Positions 35,199 through 49,800 of a stretch of DNA of 64,000 nucleotides are shown one piece after another. Position 1 is the stretch's first letter. Each line of letters begins with the position of its first letter. The notes beneath the pieces are model-generated. The model was not told the origin of the DNA, did no database searches, and saw only the letters and a list, made by a program, of their open reading frames with translations. The stretch is from Zeugodacus cucurbitae (taxonomy: Eukaryota; Arthropoda; Insecta; Diptera; Tephritidae), in NCBI RefSeq assembly GCF_028554725.1, contig NC_071671.1, positions 43,284,001 to 43,348,000 on the forward strand, given 5' to 3'. The position numbers and the translations under genes were made by a program.

Positions 35199-36198
35199 CA
35201 TGACCATGAAGAAATTCGAATCGCAATTACGGCGGCGAAGAACTGAAAAGGTGCATGCATCAGCTTCTTTGTAGAATATGGTCGGAAGAAAGCATGCCCG
35301 ACGACTGGAATCTCAGTGTGCTCTGCCCAATCCATAAAAAGGGAGACCCACACTCTGCGCCAATTACCGTGGTATAAGTCTCCTCAACATTGCATATAAG
35401 GTCCTGTCAAGCGTATTGTGTTAAAGACTAAAGCCCACCGTCAACGAACTGAGTGGACCTTATCAGTGTGGCTTTAGACCTGGAAAACTCACCAGGGACC
35501 AGTTATTCACCATGTGCCAAATTTGGGAAAAGATCCGGGAGAGGAGAATCGATAGCTGCCTTCGATAGCACGAAAAAGAGCTGCCTATATGCCACGATGT
35601 CTGAATTTGGTATCCCTGCAAAACTAATACGGCTATGTAAACTGACGTCTAGAAACACCAAAAGCTCCATCAGGATCGGGAAGGGCCTCTCCGAGTCGTT
35701 CGATACCAAATGAGGTCTCAGAGAGGGTGACTCCCCATCGTGTGACTTCTTCAACTTGATGCTGGAAAAAATAGCACGTATTATCGCAGAGCTAAATAGA
35801 GCAGGTACAATCTTCTATAAGAGTGTACGGCTGCTGGCGTACGCCGATGATATTGATATCATCGGAAGCAACATCCGCGCCGTTTGTTCTGCTCTTTCCA
35901 GTCTGGATAATGAAGCGAAGTGTAAGGGTCTTGTGGTGTATGAGGACAAGGCGAAATATCTCCTGTCATCAAACAAACAGTCAGCGCACTCGTCTTTTGA
36001 CCTTCAAGTCTTGACAGTCGTAACTTTAAGGTCGTAAATAATTTCGTATACCTGGGAACCAGCATCAACAACACCAACAATGTCAGCCTCGAAATCCAGA
36101 GCAGAATCATTCTTGTCAACAGGTGCTACTTTGGACTGAGTAGGCAATTGCAAAGTAAAGTCCTCTCTCGACGAACCAAAATCAAACTCTACAAGTCA
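35199..36198 (+). mobile_element. Decayed RTE copy G, both ends missing
   Basis: Starting at a DREEIRIAI-like stretch, the copy skips the KNNKAAGADG block by its own deletion. It then continues through CLHQLLCRIWSEESMPDDW, the GFRPG region (undeleted here), motif A (AAFDSTKKSCLYA), EFGIPAKLIRLCKL, YADDIDIIG and VVYEDKAKYLLSS to SRRTKIKLYKS, where it stops. At least three frame breaks are present. The element's 3' end and tail are absent, so the right border is a later rearrangement or deletion. Confidence 0.83.
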
Positions 36199-37853
36199 AT
36201 CAATTCGAATGATGGTTTGGACAACCGAGCTGCATTTATTGTGTCAACTCACTATCAATCAGCCAAAAATATTAAATTTGGAAAGAATAAAAGATTTTGT
36301 CAAAATATTTTAGGCGGTAATAGCGCTCATGAGAAAGAGAAGGGGAAAACCAGAACTTTCTGACAACAATTTTACTAAGGATTCGTGGACATTCAAGATC
36401 ATGAATATTCATTCTTCAAATATGAAGTGTTAGTAGACGGTATTTCCACTTAAAGTTTCTTTTAATTTGACTCCAGTTTTAAACCCTTTTTAATAGCTTT
36501 TTCGTACAACCAAATTAATACGTAAAGATTATAATTGAGAAACCAGTCTTTGTCCTTCGCACTGCCAGCCGGCAGTAGCCACTCGATTATACATTTCTGT
36601 TTTTGCTGTTCATAAGAAGTTGGTAAGTTTCATCAGCTGTATGATTTTATCAACAACTAAAACTAAATTGACAGCGTGGACAAGAACTCCCAAAGTTGCA
36701 TTCCATTTTCAACTCGATTTGTATTCGATTAAAACCTAATGTAGAAGAATTATATTTTTATTGGGTTCGATCCAAATAAGCGCTTTAATTGAGCACCGGC
36801 AAAAACGAAGAAATAGTTTACTTTCATAGCTCTACTCACTATATTCGTTTTAGTCTCCTCCCACTATTTTCTCCTTCTCGGACTTGATGGAATTTCACTC
36901 AAATGAGGAGGTCAAGATGAAAACCAACGCCCATCTTAAGGACTTTGAAACTTTCAGCCCATTTACTATTTCCAACTTATCAATAATACAATGCATTTAT
37001 TTATATAATATTTGTGTTTTATTTGAAACTCCTTGTTATGACATACATTTATTTACTTGTATAAATACATGATTACTTATGGATAAAACATTTTCGTATA
37101 CTATTACATATATATCTGCTATAGCTTTTACTAAGTTTATAAGCAAAACATAAACCATAATTTCTCACCTCCAACACTCTATAAATATTGAAATATTTGT
37201 AAGCATAATTCAGCCATGCCATCGCTTTTTTCTCTGCGATTGCATGACAATAACTTAAACGATAATAGTTTAGCGTGTGTTTCGTGTTATCGATAATAGT
37301 AAAATATTAAAATAAAAATTAAATTAACAATAATTTGCATAGAAAAAGTACTTTAACTTATAAAACTAGCGTACAAATACGTTTTTTCTCCATCGAATTG
37401 CATGTCGCGCATCAATCTCGAATCCGTTTGTCGCCTGCAGCTGTTGAAGCGCCAGCGGTGGTGCGTGTGATACGAGATTAAGGCACAACAAAAACAATTG
37501 TGCTATCCTTCGACGATTTAATATAATTTATTTTATTGTAAATGCTAAGTGGTCAGAAAAAAAAAAACAAAAACGAATAATAAATAAAATAACAAAATGA
37601 AAATTTTAAACAAATTTCTCTAAAATGTGCGCGATCTACGAAAATGTTCGCACACAAAAATGCTAGTTCGGATTTTCAAACAAATCATAATGAAATATCT
37701 AATGAATGGTTGTTTACTCTAATATTATTGGATAAATTGCCTAACATTTTCTGATTACTTTATTTTCGTTTAACGTTACTTTTAGTCTTCTGGGTCACGA
37801 GAATCGCGCGTGCGCACAAAGCGCGACATTTTGCCGCTAGCGCTAGGGACGCT
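36199..37853. other. Region downstream of the serpin gene, including its probable 3' UTR
   Basis: No coding signal. On the minus strand, AATAAA hexamers (TTTATT on plus) at 37759-37764 and around 37527-37537 are candidate polyadenylation signals, about 90 and 320 nt after the stop codon. Which one is used cannot be told from sequence alone. Confidence 0.5.
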
Positions 37854-40800
37854 TCATGGCAGCAGTCGTGGATTGAAGCGACCCATGAAGAGTATGATAC
37901 CAGTGGGGTTGTGACGTACGAAGTAGAGGAATGGTTTGTCGAAGCGTAGACGTGGCGCATCCGGTACGCGAGCCTGACGTGGACGCAGTGATAGCGGTAG
38001 CTCCAGATATTTCGGGTCGAGTAGATCGTCGTAGAAGCCACGGCCGAGCGCTGACTCATGCACCAGCGAGCCGAAATCAATAACCGCCTCAGACGAATCA
38101 TAGGCACCATCATCGTTCGCACCCAAATCCTTGTTTCGTTTACGTAATGGCGGCGCTGGATACATTTCCACGTGATGGTGATCGGCAATCTTCTCCTCAC
38201 CACAAGTGCTGAACGTGTTGATTTGTATGACGTCGGATAAGTAGATGTCGCGATTGGCCGAACCTGTGAGACCGCGCAGATCGGCAAAATCAGACTTGAA
38301 CAAACCCTTCAGACCCATCTTCTGCAAACCTAAAGAGGCATTAACGAAAGATCTGTGTGAGAAACGTGGTAGTTGCACTTCCATGCCGGGGCGATCCATC
38401 AGCGAGGTGAGTACATTACTCCAAGCGTTCTTGCTGAAAGATTGCTCAACCAGCTCACGCTCAAGTCGTTCCAAACTTTCAGCTGGCGAGAGTGTACTCT
38501 GATGACCGGGCATAACGTAAACGGTGCTGACGGTGTCTTGTATGCTGCCGAATGCAACAATTGTTGCGTCCAATTTGGGTTCGTAGCCAGCGGTGAAACC
38601 GCTCTTGTATAGCACCGCTGGTATGGGTATCAGGCGTCGTTGTCGCACGGAGGGGTGTACCTGGAAGAACATCTCACCGTCAGTCAACTGTGTTGAGCCA
38701 TGTCTGCAATCCGTTTGGAAGAGATTGGCCGAAATTGTGGCCAGCGGTCCATTAACCCACAGACTGTTTGTGCGCAAATATTCCAGCACTTTGCCCATGG
38801 TGTGACGTTTCACCAACAGATTCGTACGACGGCGTATCACGTCATTCACCACATGGAAGTTCACTTCCTCCACATGTCCCGAATAGAATTGTTGTGTCTT
38901 CTCCTTGAAGAATTGCAATATTTTTCCATTTGCACGATCGCTGAAGATCTCACGTACGAAGGCGGTTGTCGCAATGTCACTATCGGTGGCGCGCTCCACA
39001 GAGTCGGTGATATTTCGGAAGACTAAATGTGGATTGAAGGTGACCATGTCGTCCAATTTCAGGACTTCGTTCATTTCGCCTGATGTGCTGCCACGTGCGC
39101 CGAGGAAAACCATTGAGAGCATTGATGTGAGCGCAAATGGCGACATCACCAAACTGCGTGCTGAGCTGATCTTTTCCGAGGTGATAGATTTCCAATAGCT
39201 GAACGCCAATTCATTGCAGAGTTTAACGAAAGATTGCAGATCTTCATCTAAATTAGTTACGGATGCTTCGAGTCCTTTAGTGTTCGTTGGGCTTGGCTCC
39301 ATTTTTACAGGTGGCCGAGTTGCTTGCGTAGAAGTAGCCATTAAATTGTTCAGTTGCGCTGGCCGTTGCATTGGACGCTGTTGTGCGGTGTTGGCTGAAT
39401 ATGGTATGATCTTCGTGGGTTCGGCAGGTTTTGGCGCATTTATGCCGGTCTGCTTGTTGTAGTACGATACTGGCTTGAGTGTATGTATACGTTTCGTTGC
39501 AGTGGCTGTAGGTTTTGGCGTAGTCGTCGTAGCCTTTGTTGTAGTAGTGGAAGTTGTTGTACTTGTGCTGCTGATTGTTGTAGATGGTGACGCCTTTTCC
39601 GTTGTTGTTGTTGAGATAGCAGCAAGTGCAGGGCTGGTAGGGAATTTCGGTATAATGTAAGCTGTGAGGTCACCGGTGTCAGCGGTGTTTTGTGGATCAG
39701 GACGGTCGTAGTTGAGCTGTGGCATTTGAGGACGTTGCTGCGCTATAAATGAGTGAATCGGCTTAGCTGTAGTTTGCAATGTAATTTGCTCGGTGGAGAC
39801 GGTGAGTTCCACATCGGCTGACTTAACGGGTGCCAAAGCCTCTTCAACATCAGCGACTTGGGAAGATTCTGCCTCAGTTGATTGTGATTGTGTTTCTTCC
39901 TCCGACTCCTCAGTCGAGTCCTCATCTTCTGGCTTCGTCGTTTCGACAACATCTTGTTGTATTGGCTGTGGTAGCGTTGGTGAAGTCAGCTCAATATCAA
40001 CACTCTCGTCACTTGTGGTTTCCTGCTCGATGATAATGCTGTCGCCAGATGTATTAACATTGTTTGCTTCTTCACTATATTTGGTGGTAGATTCGCCAAG
40101 TTTAATGTAGGGATCCTCATCCGATTCAGTGCTATCCATTTCATCTGAAATTGTAACTGTTACATCCGTAGCTGCTTCGGGTTCATTGCCTGTGTTTTCT
40201 TCCTCCATATCCGTCCTAACAGTTGTGACATTTTCTTCTGCTGGTGGCACCGTTGTCGCCTCGTTTTCGCTTTCTTCTTTGCTGTTGCTTGGTTCTTCTA
40301 ATTCACTAGATTCATATTTTACTGTTGTTGTTGGTGCATTTGTATATTGTATTTGTAAATTGGCTGCATTTGTATCATTATCATCTTCAGCATTACTAGA
40401 TTCCTTCTCTATTGAGATATCGAGTGTCTCCGTAGAAACGTTTTCAGCTGTAACATCTTGTGTTTCATCGGCAGTTGTGTCATTATCGCTGAGAATTGGT
40501 GTGATTGTAGTAGCATCGTTGCTGACCTCTTTTTCTAACGACTCTTTCTCACTGGTTTCTTTTTCTTCGGAGATTTCTATGTTGTCTGTAACCTTTTCAA
40601 TGGAGCCGTTTTCAGTTACCTCCTTTTCGTCACTGTCTTTTTCGCTGTTCTCATTCGCACTCAATTCTGTTGTATTAGAGATATCCGTAGTTTCTACTGT
40701 GCTGCTTATATGGGATTCACTATTATCCTCTTGCATGTCTTCCTTTTGCAGTTCCATTTGTTCTACGGCTTCAGTCTGCGCTTCGGTAGCCTCATTAGAC

Positions 40801-43800
40801 ACCTCTGTCGTCTGCGAGTCCTGAATTTGCAATTGAGATTCTTCTTCCAGTTTACTAGACGAATCGTCAGTCATCTGTTGAGTGCTCTGTTCTTCAAATA
40901 GTTTGTCTACTTCAGTAGATGTCGATTGCGTTTTTTCATCCAGTAAGATCTTCTCAGTATGGGCGACATATTGCTCTGTTGTTGTGACCACTTCCGTTTG
41001 TTCAAATTCTGGTTGTGTGGATTCGTTGGAATCCTCATGTACCTCGCTGAGTTTATATATATCTGCGTCATTCACATTTTCGATTTCGGTTATAATAACT
41101 TCGGCGCTTGTCATTTCCTCCTTCTTTTCTTCATTACTGCCTTCAGCGCTTAACTGTTCCGCCAATACAATTGTCTCAGCTTCATGAAGTGGTTCTTCAG
41201 AGTTTTCTGAATCCGCAGATTGCATAGTTGTCTCGCTGTCCTTTTCTTTTTCATAGAGACCCTCAGCATTATCTTCCAGTTGTTGTTGTGTGGCATAAAT
41301 CTCAGAAAGAGATGGAACTTGTGTTTTCAAGGTGGTGCTTTCGACTGACTGAGTTTCTTCAACTTTAGTGACTTCGATTTTGTCTACTTTTTCTATGCTA
41401 CCAAGCTGCTCAGTCGGCTTTTGTTCTGTGCTTTCAATATTATTCAATTCTTGAACTATGCTCTCTTCTGTGGCTTCCTTTTCATAACTATTAGTTTGTA
41501 TTTCTGCTTCATCTACAAGAACAATTCTTTCTGTAGTAACCACATCCATATCAGCCTCGGGTTCTTGTACATTCTCCAGTGATAGCTCGGCTTTGTGTTC
41601 CTTTTCGGGCTCCTTTTCTATTTTCTCAACGCTATTTGCAGGTATAGCGGGTTTCTCCTCATTCAAGGCAACCTCTTCCTTGGAGGCGTATGTGGAAACC
41701 ACCGGAGCTGTTTCGACCTCTGTGGTCAACTCATATTCGGTTTCATTAACCGGCGCTGGCGTTTCCGATTCTGGCGTTTCCACATTAGCTATATCAACCG
41801 ACTCTTTAGCAGGTGGCGCTATCGTCGTGCTGATCGATACGGACATACTGTCATATGCTGGCACATTGTCGCCAACATCGTATTGGTCGGCAGTTGCCTG
41901 ATCTGGTTTCAGTAAGAAAGATGTGTTCAATTGTGCAAAGTTTGTCAAACGATTACCATCTTCCACGGGGTCGGGACGATATGGATCAGGTTCCACTCCG
42001 GTCATTTGTTGTATTACATCGGATAAGAGGAATTCTATTTCGGTGCGCGTCTCGTTGGAGCTCATGAGTTGATTAGCAGCAATGGTGTTGGCGCCATCGA
42101 CTAGAGTTGAAGCTACGGTAGCCGCCTGCGTTTGGAATTCAGACATTTTTATTTGATCAGTTGGTTTTAATATATCCATATTTAAGAGTGGTTTAAGATC
42201 GGCTACCTGTGGTGCTGGTTCCGTGGTTGAGTGGTTTTCTGCAATTATTGTATCCACTTTGTGTGTCACCGGCAGCTGCATCATAGGTATTTGATACTCG
42301 GTGCTGCTATCGGCATTACTAACGTCTGCGGTTTGTACATTCACTTCGTCGATCACTTCTACTTCAGTTGTGTCATCGTTATTGTGGTCAATCGTGCTGA
42401 GTGTGGTTTCGTAGTAGGGTTGTGCTGTTGTTTGAACCTCATTTATGATGGGTTCTTGTACATCAGCGTAAAGCGTTTCAAATTTAACAACATGCGCTGA
42501 ATCATCTTCGTTCTTATCAGTTGACTTGTCTTCAAGTATCGTCGTTTCCGCGGCTTCATTTTCGTCCTTCTCCTTTTCTTCACCTGAATATTCAGACACA
42601 TCTGTGGTATCTGTTAACTCTTGTTCCATAAACTCCTCAGTGTTATTCTCTAATACTGGTGCAGCAGTTGTCCTCTTGGTTGTCTCTTCGGATGTCGCGG
42701 ATAATGTTGGTGGACGTATCGTTGTAATTAATTGTGGCTGTTCGGTGATATCCTCAACTAGCGTCATTTCCTCTTGTTCCACGCTTACTGTATCCACTGC
42801 ATTGACTTGTTCCTCCTTAAGTATGGCGCCCTCAATGCTATCGGTAGCACCAGTAATGATGGCTGCTGAACTATCGAAGGATGTAGACTCTACATTTAGT
42901 GGTTCTTGGTGCAGCTCTACTACCGCAGGTTTATCCAAGATAGGACGCTTCTCTGATGCACTGGACTCGTTGACATCAGTTTCCAAATTCTCGCTTGCTA
43001 GTTCCTGTTTGAGCGACTCCATTATTTGATCGAAGGCGGTCATGGTGTGCTGCTCATCCATCGATATGGGCTTCTCCGACGGCTTATTGTGTTGTTGTTG
43101 AATTTGTGCAAGTGATGGCAGAGGTTTGCGCTTGAATTGGCCGTAGTCAGATTCATCAGTTTTGTCAGTTTCAACAGCATCATGGTGCCCAGGATGTGCG
43201 GGTTTGTAGTGTGGCAGTGGATAGCTTGAGACGCCAGGGCGCTTGTTTGCATGCGAAGGTTTGACATGTATTGGATGATAACCCGGGAAATGCTCCACGA
43301 TTAGTGTATTCTCTGTTGTGGTGGTGGTGGTAGTAGTTGTGGGCTCTGGTGTCGTGGTAGTTGTTGTTGTGGTGGTTGGCGCTGGCGTTGTGGTGGTAGT
43401 TGTAGTCGTAGTCGTTGTTGTTGTCGTAGTTGTTGGTTCAGGCGTTGTAGTTGTGGTCGTGGGCTCTGGTGTCGTGGTTGTTGTTGGTTCCGGTTTTGTG
43501 GTGGTAGTTGAAGTGGTGCTTGGAGTTGGCTTCTTATGCGGACGTGGTCGAGTTTTGTTTGGTTTGTGGCTCACAGTGGCATTGTGCTTATTGACCACTG
43601 GCTCAACAGTTGTTGGTGTGGGCACGGGCACATCAGCGGCTACTGGATGCTTATTGCCTGTGTGCTGAGGTGCACCCTCGCCAGTTTGCGGATGCTTATG
43701 GATAGTCTGTTGAGTCGCGCCGGTTGGACGCGGCTTGTTAGTAGCTGGTTTACGCTTATCTGCAGCTTGATGCGGTTTACCATTGCCTTGACCAGGCTGA

Positions 43801-46800
43801 CGTGTAGGCTTCTTCTTCTTCTTTTTGGGTGTAGTGGAGTTCGGTCGCGGAGTGGTGGTGCTCGTAATCGGCTCTGGTGTAGTGGTTGTTGGTGCCTCTG
43901 TAGTGGTGGTTGTTGTTGTGGGTGCCGGTGTTGTTGTTGTCGTAGTTGTGGTTGTTGTAGTGGTGGTTGGCTCCGGTGTGGTTGTTGTCGTCGTTGTTGA
44001 GGTAGTAGTCGGTTCAGGTGTTGTTGTTGTTGTAGTCGTAGTAGTTGGCTTCTTCTTTATCTTCTGCTTGTTGTGGCCGCCTTGTGGCTTTTTAGTCGTA
44101 CCTCCATTCTCCCCACCATTCGGTGTCTTGTGACGATGAGGCGCCGCTGGACGCTTATGGTGCACAACAACTGGAGGTCTCTTGCCATAACCCTCATTCA
44201 ATTCCACCGTGTCTGCGGCTACTATTGGACGCGCTGTCGTTGCACTTTGTATGATTTCTTGGTTATTAACAAAGACGCGTCGAGTTGTCGTTTCCGGGTC
44301 TGTATATTCGGGCAGTTTATGATAAATCGGTTGCATCTGCAGCTGTGAGAAGCCATCAAAGTGTTGCATATTCGCCGCAACATTTTGATACTGTTGCATG
44401 CCGGTGTATACAGACTCATTTGGACCTAGCTCTTCTTGCACCACTTGTGGTGTTATGGCGGTGGATGTTGTAGTGGGTGCAGTTGTAGTTGTCTTACGTT
44501 TTTGGCCCGGCTTGCGCTTGTTGGGTTTTGGACGCTTTGTGACATGTGTAACCGGTGCTGCAATTGTTGAGACCTCAAGCAACTCAGAGTCTGGTGTCAT
44601 GACAATCTGTTGTGGTTTCTGCTGTGGGAAAATATCACCGCCGCCATTACCGAAAATTGCTGGCAAAATCATTGACCAAGATGAGGTTACATCAGGCGTA
44701 TCCAACACGGGTAGAGCATCCTTCGAAATGTTCTTATTCGATTCCACCTCCTTGTTTAGCACACTTTGCACACTATCGACAATATCCTGCACATTCTTCT
44801 CCGGCTCACGGTCGTCTACGGGCACATGTTGTACAATGGATGAATTTTCGCCATCGCCATTCGCCACAATACTCTGTATTTCCTCCATGGTCATGAGACG
44901 CTTCACCAATTCGCCATTCTCATCGAACGTGTAGAACTCGTAGCGATCGGGGTTCAACAGATCAATGGGACTGGCCACTTGCAGTGAGGGTTGTGGTTTG
45001 GGCACCTTGTGGCCCAAGGCGTCAGTGAACTCAGGTTCATTGCCATTGAGTATGACCGAAACGGATGTGACGACACTGTAAATATTAGAGATAAGGATGT
45101 TAGTGATGTGTGATAATAAAGGGGAGGATGTGAGATAAGTTAAAAATAAGTGTTATTGAAAAAGTCAAAATAGAAAATGATAGAAATTACCAAAAAGCTG
45201 AACATTTCGCTTAGAAATTTGTATAGGAGAAATATCTTTTTTGAAAGAGCTTTTTAAGAGCTTTTAGTGCCAAGTAAGCATTTTTATATAGTATGGTGTG
45301 AGTAACTGTGGTTTTAAAGCGTTTTAATAAGAGAGTACTTTTGAAACTTAATTGTGGAAGCTCTTAAGTCGTTCGAAGATGATTGAAATGTTATGTTTTT
45401 TGTTCTATATAAGACTAGAGCTAAACTAAAAATATTTGCTTTAAGTTGCAGCTTTGAAAAAAAAGATTTTTGGATTCTATGTTAGATTTTTATTTTATAA
45501 AACTATTATATTTATGAATATTCAAATCTCCAAGCAACACTATCCACTTACACTTCTCTGCAATACCAATTCGTATTTCTAAACATCACTTAATGCGTCA
45601 ATATTTTCATAAGCTTCAATTTATCACATTTGACTGAATATTTACGGTGATTTTGAGTAGATATCATTTATATCGTTGCATATTTTTAAGCGCATATCAT
45701 GGCACAAATAAAATTGCATAATCCTAGTGTTGAATAATGTATGTTTGCTTCATATACGTATGTATGTATGTGTGATGCACAAGTGCGAAGCTCAATTGCA
45801 GTGAGTGATAAATACCATTGCATTAGCACACATTTTCTGCTCACAACAAACGATATACTCGTCCATACAAATATACAACTTCAAAAGCAACGAAGTACGA
45901 GTAGTAAATTTGGTTTGTGTGCTTGTGCGAATGTGCAGAGCTGCTTGCTAGTGCGATAAACTAGTATATTTTTACTACTGCTGCGTTTCGACAAATGGTT
46001 TTTATTGAATTATTTGGCAGAATGCAAAATACAATTTTTATTTGATTGCGAGCGTACTATAAGTCAGTGCATAAGCTAGTCAAGTCCGTACATATTTCCC
46101 GTAAATTGATCGAACAAATGGTTCAGATTATAACTTATGATATTCTGCTGGGTATTTGGCGAACAAATTAATGACATCAATATACGAGACATTAGTCAGT
46201 GCGTTAGCTAACAGCTGCCCAAACTGACTTTGAGAAGTGAAATATTGACTTATTTAAATATTCTATATTCATCATCACTCATATTAAGGGAGCTTTGCTG
46301 CAATATGCATATCAAAAGTGATACTTTTAAGAGTATTGATGGGAAACTTTTATATTTCGAATGGACTAGAGCAGTTGTGCCTTTTAGTAGTTTCAATGAG
46401 ATGGGAGTATTTCAAGTAAGATAAGTGCTTTATTAGTCAGTGTTTCTGGAACATACACCAATCTCATTTCACAACTCCTCAAAAATATAAGTATGTTACA
46501 ATGTAAACAATTAATTATTTATTTATTACTGTAAATTTCATCATCTGATTAGATGTGATGCCAGTTAGAACACATTTACTTGTTGTTTTATTATATGATC
46601 CTGTTATTATATGTGATTCAAATGATGTCGTCAGATGATCAGATCTGATGACTATTGCCACATATTATATAAGTACATCGACGCACCGTATTAACCGATT
46701 AGTTATGATGTCAATTGGAACAATGTGATTAAAAATGGATACATATACTGTCATCTTAATTGATGTGATGTAAATTGGAATATCGAAACAAGCTTCTTTC

Positions 46801-49800
46801 AGTTTATAGTACTAGCAAATGACCATCTGATTTCATGTGATGCCAATTAAAGCAAATTTTACTTTAGTGTGATATGAAATTAGTCAACACATAATCGAGT
46901 GGTTAATGTGATTCGAAATAGCTTTGCTTATGATCATCTTAATTGGTGCATAGTCTCATAAAATGATTAATTGGTTTGATATTAGGTCAATCAAAGAAAA
47001 TTTCATACGAGTTATCATATAATCGAATGATGCCTCATCTAATTTGAGGTAATCAAAAACTGATTACAAGTACATCATATGATGATCAATTGGTTTGATG
47101 GAATGCCTATTGAAACAGTTTTACTTTTACTTTGATGTTAATAAACGCATGATTAGCAATATATGATAATTTAATTTGATTTGATATTCTTGATTTGATT
47201 TGGTGATGTGATGCCTATTGCAGAACGAGAAATTCTCATCATAAGATCACTTGATTTCACTTCAATATCTAATAGTATGTTTACATATGAGAATAATCTC
47301 GTTCTAAGCTCGTTCAATAATCTAACCTTTTACACATAGCCAAATGAGATTATCAATTGTCAAATGTGTTGCATTTGTTGTTGTATCACACATATTTCTC
47401 TCGCTGTCGGCCATTTTTGTTTACATATTCATTTAACATTTCTCCTCTTCTTCGCAAAATTATCGATAATCCTAGATAATTTTATAATCTCGGATTATCC
47501 AGAGCGGAATTTTGTATGAAAAATCTCGTTTCTTAATTACAGATTAGCGAGTTAAGCTCGTAAATGGAGATAATCTCGTTATATATAAACATATTGTAAG
47601 TAGAAGTATATTAAAGTATGTTGTGATAAGCTCATCGCATCACCATATAGCGAGTTGACATATAATGATTACATGACGTCACTATCAATGATTTACAAAA
47701 AATATAATGCAAAAAATGTTCTCTAACATATTAAAATATATTTCATTTAACCGTTGCAATTGACGATATTGTTTGACATTCCACCACCTCACTTGGCAAT
47801 ATGTCGAAATCACTCACGAATAAAGATATCAACTGATAATACAACACATCGTATGAAAGTCATTATGTCACATTATATTATAAATATTCAAATAACATCA
47901 CCTCATCACAACACATTGCAATATATTACATCTAATCACATCAATAAATATGTATTACATACATTTAATGGCATCACATCACGTCATGAAAATTAGATCA
48001 TCTGAAACCAGGCATATGGAGTGATGACAATTCAGTTCAGATCATAACGATTCAATTCTTAGTACATTACGTTCAGTGATGATATATCACAGCGATACTA
48101 GCAAAAATAAATCATAAATGTCAATTAAACATGTCGATTCAAATTATACTACACACAACACATCATCCTGGATTGACATCGTAGCATATATCAAAAGCAA
48201 TAAATGAGCAGAAAGTTTTGCTCTTCCTCAGCACTAGAAAGTCAATAAGCGTTTCATGACACATCGACGATCCATAACTTTAACTATACTCTTAATGACA
48301 CCACCAGCGCTCCTATGTAGTCTAATTGATTTTAATACATATGAAATGGCTAACATGAATAAATAAAGAAAAATCTATACAATAGAGATATCAAATCACA
48401 TTTTTTTAGTTTTAATCTAAAGCTCGTCCAACTAAATTTTGTTTAATCTCCGGCAGTAGTATGCTCAGTTGTCTCGCATTAAAAAAAAGTTGTCTGTTTA
48501 CGTACATTGATTTCAATTTCAATTTTCCAAATGGGACAGTTTCCAGCTACCGTCCTCTATTTGACCGCAGTCACGGACTATTTTGAATGGCATACGACGC
48601 TGTCACAAGCAGCATTGTGCTCGCATGCCGCTCACGAACGAGCGCATATCTGCGGGTGACCAGTTGCTGCAATTCTGAAATTCGATACTGTGCTTTTGGG
48701 CAAATCAAATAATACGCGTGCGCATGCATTCCATTAGGTAGGCAGCATCAGCACCACAAGCGTAATTTTCTCAAACATTTTGCATATTCATGAGTAGTTA
48801 GCGTTCGCATCGCCGCTACCGTCATATACCAATTTACATACATAGATGAACTAAACTCAGTGTACGCCATAAGGGCACTGTCATTCTGCGGTTTATGTCG
48901 GTTGTGTGCGTCCATTTGCAATGCGTGTGCAAGCTCTGATTCGCGACTAGATCAACATGGCAGATTAAATATGAATGTGAATCCTAGCGTGGATTTTTTG
49001 TGTTGTTTTCTTTTGCTTTTTTCAATTATGGTCTAAGCTAGGCTTTCAATTTGTAAAATTTTGCATCTTTATGTGGGTTACATCTTTATGCATATGCTGG
49101 GGTGTTTAAAGGAGACTTCGTGGGTAGAAAATAACATAATAAAATTCAACATAAACAATGAAGAAGAAATAGTGTTTGACTGTTTTCTGACAACTATTGC
49201 AAGAGACGGATAATGCCTAAGCTATATACGAATAAACTCAAAATATTTATGATTGCTTATTCTGTCATTAACATTTTTCGAATTAAAGAAATAATAATTG
49301 TTGACATTGTTGACTGTTTTCACACTTCCTAAGCTCAAAGAACTTATGTTTGTCAGATTCAAAACCTTAAATTAAGTTTATCACAATTTGGTTGCAAGAT
49401 GCTCAAAATTATAAATTCGTAAACTCGAGTTTATGGCAGAACTATAAGATAATATTAGTTCGAAACCGTTTAAATAAAATTGTATCCTTGAAATGGTTAA
49501 TCATTTAACACTTCCTAAGTTAATATTTCATAACCATTTTTGGAATTATATAAATAAAAAACTTTAAACTCGAGTTAGTGACATAGAGCATAAGTACTAT
49601 AAGATGTAAATCGTAAAATGATTCACTCAATGATGGGCTAAGATAAATTTCGTAGTGCTCAGTTTGCCATATATGTAGATAAAAATTGGAAACCCCACAA
49701 TGAACCCATAGAAGTTCAATTAATAGAATGAGTGTTCAATAATTTTATATTTAATTTCTTAGTGGTAAGCACGTTCAAGAGAGTGATTCTGCACTCTTAA

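Noticed and set aside
35210..36210. aattcgaat on both sides of RTE copy G as a target-site duplication
   Set aside because: The left occurrence is part of the element itself (it matches copy A), so the repeat is coincidental.
39793..44934. Many plus-strand frames of 60-231 codons opposite the serpin exon
   Set aside because: They are antisense shadows of Thr/Glu/Ser-rich codons, for example Val/Gly runs opposite ACN repeats. None has a domain or a start context.
45017..45017. Start of the long serpin frame at 45017 as a translation start
   Set aside because: The codon there is TTG, not ATG. The frame stays open upstream to a TTTACAG acceptor at 45076, so the position is internal to exon 2.
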